Part shown: positions 1 to 9,324 of the stretch, in pieces
How the letters are laid out: every line of letters begins with the position of its first letter
Position numbering within the stretch: position 1 is the first letter of the stretch
Assembly (NCBI GenBank): GCA_003427395.1
Contig: BFEA01000357.1
Coordinates: 1,374,335 to 1,397,919, forward strand
Source of the DNA: Chara braunii
Taxonomy: Eukaryota > Streptophyta > Charophyceae > Charales > Characeae
DNA: 23,585 bases
Reading direction: 5' to 3'
Notes under the pieces: model-generated
Told to the model about the DNA's origin: nothing
Database searches by the model: none
The model's input: only the letters and a program-made list of their open reading frames with translations
Translations under genes and position numbers: made by a program

Positions 1-6
1 TGGGAG

Positions 7-39
7 CTACCGTTTGCCCCTCTCTCTTCCAAACGGTAG
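7..39 (-). repeat. 10-bp perfect hairpin in LTR copy 1
   Basis: Arms ctaccgtttg (7-16) and caaacggtag (30-39) are exact reverse complements around a 13-base pyrimidine loop. It lies next to the AATCGGAG block, about where copy 3 carries its own, different hairpins (9062-9127). Copy 2 has homologous flanks here but not this stem. Confidence 0.7.
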
Positions 40-388
40 GCCCCCATACTCCGATTTTCCTCGGAGTGCCTATTTTTCACATGGAGTCTCTTTTGGCTCC
101 TTTTTCTTGGGGGAGGTCAATCCGAGATTTTTCGGATTGCTCCCATGCCTCTAGCACTTGTTTTCTTTATTCTTTATTTTTCTTTCGGCCCTCTCACTTA
201 CTCCCACTAGTGCTTGCACTAGTGGTGCTAATATTTTTGGTCGTCAAGATCCTCGATCTTGACGGTGCCACTTGTTTTATTTTTTTGTACCACATGTCGT
301 GTCGCAATTTCTCCTTGGGACGTCACAGTTCCCGCCACTTGTCCCGCACTAGTCCCCGACACTAGTCCCCGACATTAGTCTTAGTCTC

Positions 389-591
389 GTGTGTTCCCTG
401 ACACTTTGTCCAACCGGTACCGCATTTTTGTCTAGTCCTGTGTGGTCCCCGACACTTCGTCCCATTGGTACCATATTTTTGTCTAGTCCCGTGTGGTCCC
501 CGACACTTTGTCCCATCGGTACCACGTTTTTGTCTATTCCCGTGTGGTCCCCGACACTGTGTCCCGCCGGTACCACATCTTGTCGACGGTT
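389..591 (-). repeat. 51-bp tandem repeat, about 4 units
   Basis: Units start at 389, 440, 491 and 542, exactly 51 bases apart. Each carries a version of gtgtggtccccgacac, then a ggtacc-like site, then a T-run and gtcta. The last unit is incomplete. Because 51 is a multiple of three, several frames stay open and give repetitive spurious peptides. The same 51-base period occurs at the equivalent place in the LTR copy at 21097-21255. Smaller actagtccccgac repeats lie at about 347-380. Confidence 0.85.
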
Positions 592-1059
592 CTGTTGACA
601 CTCTTGCCATTTTTCTACTTCATGGCAACCTCCTTTCCTCGTGCCTTCTCTCGTCTCGCATGCCGTCCCCTCCGGGTATGGTCCTCACTTAGCCCGTGGT
701 CCCTTGGTCTCCTCGACGGTGCGTCCCAGCGACCCGACTACATTTTCTCGCGTCGGCACCTTACTATCTCTTCTCCCTTCCTCTTCTCCTTGCGACATGC
801 GCCCCATGTTGTTTCTTTTCTCGGCGATCCTTCTTTCTTTTCGGGGGAAGGGTCGCCTTTGCCATCCTCTTGTGGTCCTTTTGCAGCCTCCCGTTCCGTT
901 AATTTCCTCGCGACTCCATGGCCCCAGCGACTTCCGGGCAGCTTCTAGATCCTAAGCGCCTGTGCCTACGACTTTAATCCTTCCATCCTCCTTGCTTCCG
1001 ATTTTCTCTGCTGTGCATAAATCTGTCATATACAGTCTCTCGAGTGATGGGATATTATT

Positions 1060-1080
1060 CGGGACTCACCAGTCCCGACA
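1060..1080 (-). repeat. LTR terminal palindrome
   Basis: The first 18 or so bases of the LTR form a 7-bp inverted repeat, CGGGACT-ggtg-AGTCCCG, starting three bases in from the TG end (arms 1060-1066 and 1071-1077). The copy at 20621 keeps it with one G-T type change. Confidence 0.6.
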
Positions 1081-2449
1081 ACGTGTTCCGAGAGACCGTA
1101 GTGGTTCCATGGGGCTTGAGCTGCGCCGGGCCCGGGGTTTGATGTGGTGTTTGTCTTTGTTTTGCTGCATCCTCGGCCTCTGCCAGCGCAGCCACCATCC
1201 TGGGTGCCTGCGAGTCTGTCCCTTTCATTGGCAGACACGGCCTCACTTGCAGGGTCGGTTGGCGTTGTCGCCGCGACCACGACCACTTTCGGCCGATGCT
1301 GTTCTTTGCTAAGGCCTGCAGCAGACGAACGGTTGAGGTTCTTGGCCTCCACATCCATGACAATAATCTGTGCGGCCTTGTCGAAGAACTCCGCTGCTAT
1401 AGTGAGCGTGTCCGCAACTCGAGTCAAGGAGTTTCCCAGCGCCGGACACGACCTCGACATGAAGTAGTTTTTGACAACCATCAAGCGTTGGAACTTGGCA
1501 ATCTAATTGCCACTCGGCAGGCTGAGCATGCCTTGTGAGAAAGTCAGAAATTTGTCCATTGCTTTGATTTTTGGCGGCTCTATTTGAAACCGCTTATACC
1601 ATGCTGGCTTTAGATCATCCCAGCTGATCTTGGCGTGCAAGTCAGCCGCCACCACACCCTACTTAGACAAGAGGTTGTCCATCCACGCTTGGCTTGTGGC
1701 CCCCGATCGGGAGTACAAGTACGCATGGTGCTTCGCTTCGTTGACGTGGTGCAGGTGCAACTTGAGCTCGAACTGGCGAAACCATGGAATCGGGTCCGTC
1801 TTCGTAGCGCCGCAGAAGATCTCCTAACTGTTGAACTTCAGAGTCGATTCACGTTGTCACATGCTCGAGTGATGGAGGCAGTGCAGATCCGCTGCTCAAG
1901 TTGTGTTGCGGTTTGTTGTAGCTGCACCCCGTCCTTGAGTGCACCGGCGTCGACTTCCAATGCGTCGAGGCGGTCAGAATTGTTGGAGGAGCTGGCGACG
2001 GGGGCGGCGACGGGTCATTGCTCCAACTGTTGGAGGTGGTTGTTGACCTGATCCAACGACCGTGAATGGTTTTTCACTGTGACGTCCAGGCTATGGATGT
2101 CCTCCTGTTGTGCAATGCACGTTGCCAGAAGGTCCATGAGGTGTGAGAGCAACAGCGAGATGCGAGGTCCGCTCTCACTGATTGTGTTACCTTCGCCCTT
2201 GGTCCGCCATGTCGTTGCCATCGTGAGCAAAACTTTCTCCTCGCTAAATATCCTCTTGCGTCGTTGACTGAGTTTTTCATCGGCAGCCCTTGCTGCTGCC
2301 TCGTCGTGCTGGCGCTGTTGTTCAATCACCAACAAATGTGCCTTCTCGGCGTCCTCCGCCTTTTTCTTCTATGCGGCTGCTACCGCATCCACCCGTTGCT
2401 AGGCTTCGGTAATCAAAGCCAACATCCGGGCCTGATAGGTCTTGGCCAT
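1081..2449 (-). pseudogene. Broken Ty3/gypsy-like gag, element B
   Basis: Minus-strand gag remnant with its ATG at 2449. Codons 1-144 stay in one frame and encode an Ala/Gln/Glu/Lys-rich, coiled-coil-like N-terminus. This frame is broken by stops at 2399-2401 (TAG), 2369-2371 (TAG) and 2015-2017 (TGA). A frameshift lies between about 2017 and 1796. From 1796 a second single frame carries the capsid-like core, recognisable by DPIPWFRQFELKL, SWDDLKPAWYKRF and RSCPALGNSL, with further stops. A basic Gly/Arg/Ser-rich tail follows, then an APWNHYGLSEH segment at which the LTR at 1080 cuts the gene. In related gags a CCHC knuckle would come next; it is missing. Family assignment is from remembered similarity to charophyte gypsy gag proteins. 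Gag normally forms the particle that packages element RNA; this copy cannot make an intact protein. Confidence 0.75.
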
Positions 2450-2514
2450 TTCCCCAGACTTCTGGTCCCTGACGACTGTTTGGGAGCGCGTGAGCATAGA
2501 CCAGGCCGGGGGCC

Positions 2515-2656
2515 TGCTGACGTGGCACCGCTGTCGGCTGACGTGTTGCTGACGTGTCACTGGTGACATGGCCTGCTGACATGGTCTGTTGAGGTGGCCT
2601 GCAGACGTGGTATGCTGACGTGGCCTGCTGACGTGGTCTACTAACGTGGTAACTTA
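2515..2656. repeat. Cluster of about ten TGACGTGG-type motifs
   Basis: Imperfect repeats of about 15 bases, cctgctgacgtgg and variants (gacatgg, gaggtgg, cagacgtgg, taacgtgg), follow each other without a break. Read on the minus strand they are CCACGTCAGC, which holds an ACGT core of the type bound by plant bZIP factors. They lie just upstream of the start codon of gag element B, in its leader or promoter region. A regulatory role is inference. Confidence 0.6.
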
Positions 2657-2659
2657 CCA

Positions 2660-3405
2660 ATGCCGCATTAGGGGTACCCGAAATCAGAAGAGGAAGAGTA
2701 GACCAGAGGGGGCAACAACATAGGTGGGGAGGCGTGGGTGGGATAAATCGCCCAGATAAGGAGCCACTAATCAAAAGAAGAAAAGTTTGAACTTTTGCAA
2801 AAAAATTGAAAAAATAATAATAATAATAAGAACAATCTCGAATTTGCAAGTTCAGTAGGTCTCCGCAACTCCCCCAAATTCGAAATTACCAATAATAAAT
2901 GAATCAAATTTTCTGACTGCCAATGATTAATCAAAGAATAATAATGAATAAAGAAAATAGAACTGCGAATTTTTTTTTCCTCGCAAGTTCAGGGAATTCC
3001 AGAAGTAAAAAAAATTATCGGAATTACTCAAATGAGACTCATCATTATAAGAGTATACGCAGCCTAAACAGTAACTGCAAAAGGGATTTCCCGTGAAATT
3101 TCATATTTTGAAATGACGAATTTCAATAATTCCAAAAATATTCTCGGACTTCTTGAAATAACGGGAAATTGCGAAAGAATATACAAATCGAAAATTACCG
3201 TAAAATATTTCGGATTTCTCAACAACGAAAATTCGAATTTTAGAGAAAACAAAAATCAAAATTTCAGATGCTGCTCTATTGCAGATTTTGCGATTTCCCA
3301 AAAACGAAAGTAGCGCTAAAAAAAACGAAATCCATAAGGAAGAAAAATTCAATTTGGCAGTTAGGTCAAAAAATTTGTGATTTTGTGAACTATTTAGTTT
3401 GCCTT
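2660..3405. other. AT-rich non-coding stretch
   Basis: No coding signal is seen. The sequence is strongly A/T-rich, with aataataataat runs near 2812-2829 and many short gaaatt/aaattc words. Open frames here are short and of low complexity. It may be leader, LTR or flanking DNA of gag element B, but no LTR end or primer-binding site was found. Confidence 0.5.
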
Positions 3406-3409
3406 TACC

Positions 3410-3433
3410 AATCAATCAATCAATCAAATAATG

Positions 3434-3482
<49 letters not shown>
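3410..3482. repeat. (CAAT)n microsatellite
   Basis: Tetranucleotide repeats of caat run from 3410 to 3482, interrupted once by aaataatgat near 3425-3435. Confidence 0.95.
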
Positions 3483-3483
<1 letters not shown>

Positions 3484-4304
3484 GCGAGGCTCAAGGCCTC
3501 GATCTGCCCTACTGGGCCCTATTTTCTGTACATTCGGCGGCCCTGAGTGAGGGCAGGCTCGACCAAGGGCCTACAGGCCTATTTTTGGGGTCACCGCGCA
3601 ACTGGGTAAATTCATGTAGTTGTGCAGCGCTAGTTGGTTGAAAGCACCCTGTCCCAGGGCCTGATTCGTTCCAATTGGGGCACAGCCTCTCTGGGCCTAC
3701 TGAAAGCTTCTGGGCAGGGGCCCAAACAGTCAGGCTGCATGCAAGCAGACAGGCACTTCCATTTAGGAAAGGGCCTTCCTACGCATATGGCATTCAGGCA
3801 CTGGCTGCGTGCTGTGCTAACGTTGCCCAGCGCTCACGCGCTCACGAGCGAGCTGGAAGGAGCAGGCAGCCATAGCCGAGCTGCATTGCTGTATGCTGGA
3901 TGGGGTGCATGGTGGTCCTTGGGTGCACGTGGCATTTGTGAGTGGGGGATCGAGGTTGTGAGTGATACGAGAGACATACCTGGTGCTTGGGGCGAACGGC
4001 ATTGACCGAGATCTGCTCGTACTTCGGGGAGCTGTTGACGTCACCAGCGACATTGTAGATAGGCTAGATAAGAGCTGCCATTGGTAGTCTGGGCGCAAAG
4101 CGCCTGATAGGATGTCGACATTGGTTCTTCGTTGATAATGATGAGAGTACTCGAACATTGTCACTTATGAGCTTTTGCTGTGCTCTTCTTTGGTGGGACT
4201 CGTGATGCAATTTTGCGTTTGGCTCGAGGTCACGACTATCTGGTCTCATGTGTATGATGCTGCTTGGTTTCTGAAGTTCGCTATCGCTCATTTTCCTTGC
4301 AATT
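3483..4304. other. Unassigned non-coding stretch, possible LTR
   Basis: GC content rises sharply after the microsatellite. Words such as gggcct and ggcct recur, but no coding frame with a recognisable motif was found. If the primer-binding-site-like motif at 4305 is real, the right part of this stretch would be the end of an LTR, closing with ...ttgca at 4297-4301. No left LTR end could be placed. Confidence 0.35.
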
Positions 4305-4316
4305 TTGTATCAGAGT
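4305..4316 (+). promoter_or_regulatory. Primer-binding-site-like motif (initiator Met tRNA type)
   Basis: TTGTATCAGAGT matches 10 of 12 bases of TGGTATCAGAGC, the usual plant retrotransposon site complementary to the 3' end of initiator methionine tRNA. It follows a CA dinucleotide (4300-4301) by three bases, the usual spacing after an LTR end. The matching LTR start was not found, and two mismatches leave room for chance. Confidence 0.35.
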
Positions 4317-4950
4317 TGTGGTACGGTGCGCTCATCTGGCGCTTGTCTTCTGCCTATGCGGTAAATGCATGCGGTCTGCTAAGCGAGTGGCTGTAGGGAG
4401 TGTGTAGTGAGGAGGGCGAAGGCAAGTAGGCGATCCATATGGAGAGGGGATCGTCAGGAAGGATCAGTGGTGATTATTGGGTGTTCGCAGTGTGATGAGA
4501 ACTATCTAATGTGTGATTAATGCTGAGGTGCAATGACATAGTAATGCTGGTTATGGCGAAGCAGCGATTGGTCATCACAATCGGCATCAGGTCATCTGGT
4601 GAGAATATCTGTGGTTGGGGGCAGCTATTTTTAGGTACGTTGCACCTAACCTTATCTACCCTCTTCGACACTTCTTACCCTGAGGATGTGTGTTATCTCT
4701 TGAGAGTCGCCTCATGTGAGGAGTCGAGTGCACTCAACCTTGAGAGTCGCCAATGTTCACGGGGAGCATCTGGAAGGAGAGGGCGGAGCTATCTGAAAGA
4801 CCCTGGACGAAGCACTGGGTCACGGTCACCATGCCAGCCCACCGGGAGTAGAGCACGCATGCCTTGCTGCTTTGCCTTTTGTCTGCTCGTTGCCCTATAG
4901 ATGGGTTCTAAGGGGCAGGCCAGCCCTACAGGAAGGACGAGTACCGGACG
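4317..4950. other. Non-coding stretch with a 13-bp direct repeat
   Basis: No convincing gene is seen. The word cttgagagtcgcc occurs at 4699-4711 and again at 4739-4751. The stretch leads into the TATA box at 4951 and may be leader or promoter DNA of the gag element downstream. Confidence 0.4.
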
Positions 4951-4960
4951 TCTATAAATA
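4951..4960 (+). promoter_or_regulatory. TATA box, likely retroelement promoter
   Basis: TCTATAAATA is a near-perfect TATA box on the strand of the gag remnant that starts about 660 bases downstream. It is flanked on both sides by agtaccgg (4940 and 4961 areas), with GC-rich sequence after it. Transcription would be expected to start about 25-35 bases further on. Use in vivo is inference. Confidence 0.45.
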
Positions 4961-5619
4961 AGTACCGGCGGGGACCTTCCATTGGTTGTGATCGTCGTCC
5001 TATTTGCGACGTTAAATAATTCCTGAGGACTTCGGGGGCCGTCCATAAAAACGCCTCTTGATCAGCCAATCGGTTGGTGTAACGTTCGCTGCACGCGAGG
5101 ATAAAGATTGTGCAGGGCTGGCCAGCTCAGCAACAATCGGGGCACAAGGGTGGGCCGTGGGCACACCTTTAGACACGCACGCTGTTCCGGATTGCTCAGG
5201 GACGCTGCCGACAAGAGACATTCAAGAAGAACTGAGGGAGGGGTAGATTCCAGGTGATAAGTTGGGGAAAGATTCCACTCTGCAAACAGCCAATCAAATG
5301 ATTCTGTTTTTTATTTTTGATTAGTTAGATGTACAACCATTGACATCTGATAGACAACATAGTTAGAATTGTTCATTGTGCTTTCTGTTTGTGAACTAGT
5401 CAAAGTCAAAACAGTTTCGTTTGTATGAACCTGAGCTTACCTGTTGGACCCAAATGTATATACTCTGATTTAGCCACCGATTAATTATTTAATTATTCTA
5501 AACCAGTCTATGCACTACGCTGCAGTAGGCATCGAAGAGTGACCTAGTGCAGATTGTGTATAATTTTGTAGCTTATGGGCAACAGGGATACCACTAGCGA
5601 GGATAACAGGATCGTGTGA
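4961..5619. other. Leader or LTR remainder before gag A
   Basis: Non-coding. It runs from the TATA box to the first recognisable gag codons. It holds a ccaatcggttgg word near 5066 and an AT-rich section at 5290-5500. I see no primer-binding site or LTR end. Confidence 0.35.
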
Positions 5620-8250
5620 TTGGCTAGACGCTCGATAGTCCACTTGGCATTAGGACCAGAGGGTGACAGGTTTTTGTTCCTCCAACTGAGAGAGAGACAG
5701 CAGCAACAGCGAAGAGCTAGGGCCGCAGAGGCAAGCAGGACATTCGTGAGCGAGGCCGCTACTTCAGCAGCCATGGCATATGCTGCACAGCAGAGCTCTC
5801 AAGCTAGTAGTTTAGGGACAATAGGGTCAACGGTTGCACAGATCCTGAGTCAATCCACTGGCGTTATGGCAAGCCAGCCAATAGTGTTGACCTCCGAGGA
5901 GGTCGCCATACAGTGAGCAGCTGTTCGCGAGGCATAGCTACAACAGGCGTTAGGAGAGATCAAGGCAAAGAAAGAGAAAATGATTAGAAGAAGAGCTAGG
6001 ATGCAGCGGAGATAAGTGAACGTTAGTGAGTTAGAGGAGATGGACCTGACAAACGTGGATGATGATGTGAGGACGCTGCGGTCAGTCTTGCTAGATGTCG
6101 TGGTAATGCAGGACCACTAGACAACTCTTTTACAGGACATCCAGCAGAGCCTAGCTGTATTGGTCGGACGGGCGCAGACAGATCCATCGTCGTCCGGACC
6201 CGGTGCCTGGCCCGTTGTACATCCTCCTCTTTTTGTCCCACCGGTAACTGGAGTTTCCCCATATGTCTCTCCAGTATCGGTCCAAGCCATTTCCCTGAGT
6301 ATGCCTTTGACAGGCGGGTTCTCGGCAGGTCCTAATGTGCATGTTCTTGTACAATTAGTGTATTCTTTACTTCCGTCGGAGGTTGCCGTAACCGAGCAGC
6401 CTGCTGTCTCGCAGCCTGCACAGCCGCAAGATACACAGCCTCAGCAGCAGCTAGTGTAGTAGCCTGGCCCCCAAGGTCCATAGCCTGGAGTGGGACAACT
6501 ACCGGGACAAACCCAGTGGGTTTCAAAGACGGCCACCGCCTCTCCCAAACCACTTTCAGGGACAAGAGGGGTGACAACCTCGACACATGGTTGAGGTCAG
6601 TGCCAGTATATGTCAAGTGTAAATTGACCTTGCCGCATGAGGAAGTGTTTGTGGCTGCCTCCTATTTAGAGGGGAGTGCAGCAAGATGGTTGAGTTGTTT
6701 AGTGCAGCTACAGGGATACGGTCATGACTTCCGCGCTTGGGCAGTTGACCAGAAACTGAACGACTTCCTCAAGCTGGTGGAAGATAGGTGGCATGATCAT
6801 CAGGAGGCTCAAAAGGCCACTGATACGATTCTGACTCTGCACAACAGACAGTTCAAGTCAGTAAGGGAGACCACAGACGCAGTAGAGCGTCCGATCTGTG
6901 TTCCTGAAGTACACTACGAACCCCAGGTTTTACTCACCTCATACCTGAGATGCTTTCCTTTGCCTCTCAGGAATCAGTTGGCATGTGAGGCCAACATCAA
7001 TATGCATAACTTCCCCTCATTCAACAAGAAGGCCCTAGACCTAGAAGCAAAGATAGGGCATGGACATACACCCATGACGGATGGAAGGAAGAAGTCACTG
7101 CCTCCCAACGGGAAGGCGAAGGGTCGCATCATGTTCGTCAACAACGATGGTTCTACCATCGAGTTAGAAAACAACTTTCAGGCGGGAGTGGGTTCAGAGG
7201 CGGGCAGCGTAGAGGTTTCAGGGGGTGGAAAAGTCGCTGCCTCTCTCCAGAAAGGTAAGGCGACCGATAGATTCTGTGGAGGTTCCCGGAGTCAAGTAGA
7301 CCCCAATGCTTCTCCATGGGAGAAAGCAGGTCTCACAGAGGACGTGTGGAGAGACCGATACACCAGGCAGGCTTGTATTCGTTGTGGTCAATATGGCCAC
7401 AATTAATTCAAGTGCTGCAATAAGAAGGAGAGCAGGTTAACCGAGCACCCATTTTTCAGGCCCATTTATAAGAAAACCAGACAGTCATTTTAACAACACT
7501 TCACACCAATGTATAGAGTGCACTTCTTACGACCCCATCACAGAAAAAAACCCTAAAAAAAACAATTAAAAACATATAAAACAGCAAGCCAAAGGTGCAT
7601 TTCCATGAAATTTGGCCCAAAAAAAACTCGACCAATTTCAGAAATTTGAGAAATCTTCATAGCGCAAATTCTAAAACTCCAAATAACCCCAAATTTCATA
7701 CATGGCAACCCTATCAAAATGCATATATAGCAAAAACTTGAAATTCCAAAAAAACATGAAATTTGAGCCCAAAACCCTAATTTAAGAAATTTCAGGCATG
7801 AAAACCAGATGCCCCGTTAACCTTTTGTGTGTGACCAAGAAGATCCCGCCTACAATGGGGCAGGCGATGGGATCCTCCTCTTCCATTGGTAGCAATGTGG
7901 CCAGCAGTTCTGGCACAACTCTGGCAAATGCGTCAGGCCAGTAGGAATAGTAGTTGTTCCTGCGAGGGTCAAGGTGGTGGAAACACCCTCACCATCTCGA
8001 GAGATGGCCCAAGCTATTGACTCCGTTGCCATCCCGCAAACACATTTAGACCCATTGAGCCTCTGTTCGATGAATGTGTTTGAGTCCTTAAAGGAGGTAG
8101 AGGAGGGGTGGTCTAGATCAGACCCGCTAGCTTCTTGGACGCCATTGGCTAAAACCCCTAAGGGTGAGATGTTTGTCGGCTAGGTAGTCATCCGTGGCCG
8201 CAAGGTCGGGCCGTATTATGACACTTGCTCGACGCGGAACTTTATCAGGC
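5620..8250 (+). pseudogene. Broken gag-protease of a Ty3/gypsy-like element, element A
   Basis: A decayed gag-protease. The N-terminal part (5620-6459) is one frame rich in Gln, Ala, Arg and Pro, broken by stops at 5914, 5935, 6013 and 6118. It has no clear ATG. After a frameshift near 6460-6516 the capsid-like core is open to 7403 and carries NLDTWLRSVPVYVKC and YLEGSAARWL, typical of a Retrotrans_gag domain. The CCHC zinc knuckle (7374-7415; spacing C-X2-C-X4-H-X4-C) is cut by a TAA at 7404-7406. A 373-bp insertion follows. The protease side resumes around 7974, has a TAG at 8181-8183, and shows YYDTCSTRNFI at 8214-8246, where the retropepsin D-T/S-G site reads D-T-C. No pol follows. Family assignment is by recognition of charophyte gypsy gags. 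It is non-functional as it stands. Confidence 0.75.
7443..7815. mobile_element. 373-bp AT-rich insertion with 7-bp flanking repeats (MITE-like)
   Basis: The word gttaacc occurs at 7436-7442 and again at 7816-7822, enclosing an A/T-rich block unlike the gag sequence on both sides. The block is non-coding, with many aaatttc/gaaattt words. Its ends show only a weak inverted similarity (gagcaccc...tttttcagg against ggggcatc...ttttcatgcc after reverse complementing). There is no poly(A) tail, which argues against a SINE. Because ggttaacc is itself palindromic, the flanking match could be partly chance. Confidence 0.5.
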
Positions 8251-8304
8251 CCCATGCAACCGAGAACAATGGATTGCATGGGGGAAGAAAAACACATGTT
8301 TTAG

Positions 8305-8338
8305 GTGCATCCAGAGCCAATATTGAGTCTGGATGCAC
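8305..8338. repeat. 11-bp perfect inverted repeat
   Basis: Arms gtgcatccaga (8305-8315) and tctggatgcac (8328-8338) enclose a 12-base loop. It lies between the protease motif and the polypurine tract at 8369. Function unknown. Confidence 0.7.
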
Positions 8339-8352
8339 TTGGAAGTTGGTCG

Positions 8353-8380
8353 TTTTTTTTTCTTTCAGTTTGGGGGAAGT
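8353..8380 (+). promoter_or_regulatory. T-rich tract plus polypurine tract before an LTR
   Basis: A run of T and C (8353-8366) is followed by tttgggggaagt (8369-8380) and then TGTGGGG. A T-rich box, then a G/A polypurine tract, then a TG start is the usual layout at the start of a 3' LTR, where the polypurine tract primes plus-strand synthesis. This suggests an LTR start at 8381. It is not confirmed by a matching partner LTR. Confidence 0.45.
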
Positions 8381-9061
8381 TGTGGGGCTATGGGACCAGG
8401 AAAATGACCACAGTTGCAGTTCGAGAAATAACGAACTGCATAAGGATGCCTAGGCCAAGGGGAAAATGAGCCATGACAAGCCCGAAGGGCTAGAAAATAG
8501 TGATTTCGGCATGAGGCAAATAGATACGGTAAACGACAATCGTGAGATGAGATCTCGCGGCCAAGAATAATCGGCATACATGGGGCACTTGAGAAGGGGA
8601 TATTGGAACTTACAACGGCAAGGAAGTTCCAAAATAAAAATGAGACATCATTCGGGATGTTGTTGGGGACTAAATGAACCAAAATTAAAATCGTCGAAAA
8701 ATGAAACATGCGCCGATAGGGCTACCGGCGGGACAAAGAAATGAAATTAGTACGGGGAGAGTGGCGGGGACTTGAGTTGTCCCAAAGTAACCATAAACCA
8801 ACATAAGAAATGGTCACGCAAAGCAAACAACATCGTCGAGATCAAGAACTAGACGGTGAAAAATATTAGCACCACTAGTGCAAACACTAGTGAGATCAGG
8901 TGAGAGAGCCGTGAGAGAAAAAACAACAACATAATGATGGTAGAAGGCTTGCCCAGTAGTCCGGAGTATCTCGGACTAGCTAGGCATGAGAAAATAGTGC
9001 CCCAAGGGACTCATAACGGAAAAAAGACTGTCAAAAGAAAATCGGAGTAAAGGGGGCTCAA

Positions 9062-9127
9062 AGTGGTTGTTGAGTTTTTTATTTCTGATGTGACAACCAC
9101 TTGACACTTGTCACATCAGAAATAAAA
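9062..9127 (+). repeat. Overlapping alternative hairpins with embedded AATAAA (copy 3)
   Basis: A perfect 20-bp stem joins 9077-9096 to 9108-9127 around an 11-base loop. Its 3' arm contains AATAAA (9121-9126). A second 9-bp stem, agtggttgt (9062-9070) with acaaccact (9093-9101), uses part of the first stem, so both cannot form together. The equivalent place in copy 2 (21950-21978) also has a stem just before AATAAAAG. Confidence 0.7.
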
Positions 9128-9285
9128 GAAAAGAAAAAAAAAAAGGGAGAAAATGGAGGGAGAATGAGACAAAGGGTGAGAAAAGGGTGAAGGAGAATGT
9201 GCCGGCTAGTTGGGACTGGCACAGTAGGGACTGGCAGGTCCCTATTGTGACCTCATCCTTCCAAGATTCAAGGAGGGCAATCCGG

Positions 9286-9324
9286 ATTGCAGAGATATGA
9301 CCCTTGGGGCATTATCTCTACAAT
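9286..9324 (+). repeat. Conserved hairpin ATTGCAGAGATA (copy 3)
   Basis: Arms 9286-9297 and 9313-9324 pair over 12 positions with one mismatch. The perfect 13-bp version is in copy 2 at 22132-22170. This is the best-conserved block between the two copies. Confidence 0.75.

Larger units (their letters stand above)
1..1080 (-). mobile_element. Long LTR, copy 1 (partial; 5' end at 1080)
   Basis: Read on the minus strand, this stretch starts at 1080 with TGTCGGGACTGGTGAGTCC, the same start as the plus-strand copy at 20621. It stays recognisably similar for several hundred bases: the block after the palindrome, a 51-bp tandem repeat, the ATTAGCACCACTAGTGC block near 200-230 shared with 8867-8890, and the AATCGGAG block near 45-60. 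The TG end abuts the interior of a gag coding region, so 1080/1081 is an integration junction. The other LTR end lies outside the window. The bases 1081-1085 (acgtg) are the expected position of one target-site duplication. The open frames found in this stretch are repeat-derived and are not called as genes. Confidence 0.75.

Noticed and set aside
493-948. 151-codon open frame on the plus strand
   Set aside because: It lies in the LTR and overlaps the 51-bp repeats and other open frames; no domain, Pro/Ser/Arg/Leu-rich low complexity. A period of 51 keeps frames open by chance.
2322-2849. 175-codon minus-strand open frame with a Tyr run at its start
   Set aside because: It overlaps the start of gag B in another frame and covers an AT repeat and the TGACGTGG repeats. 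The gag frame is the better explanation.
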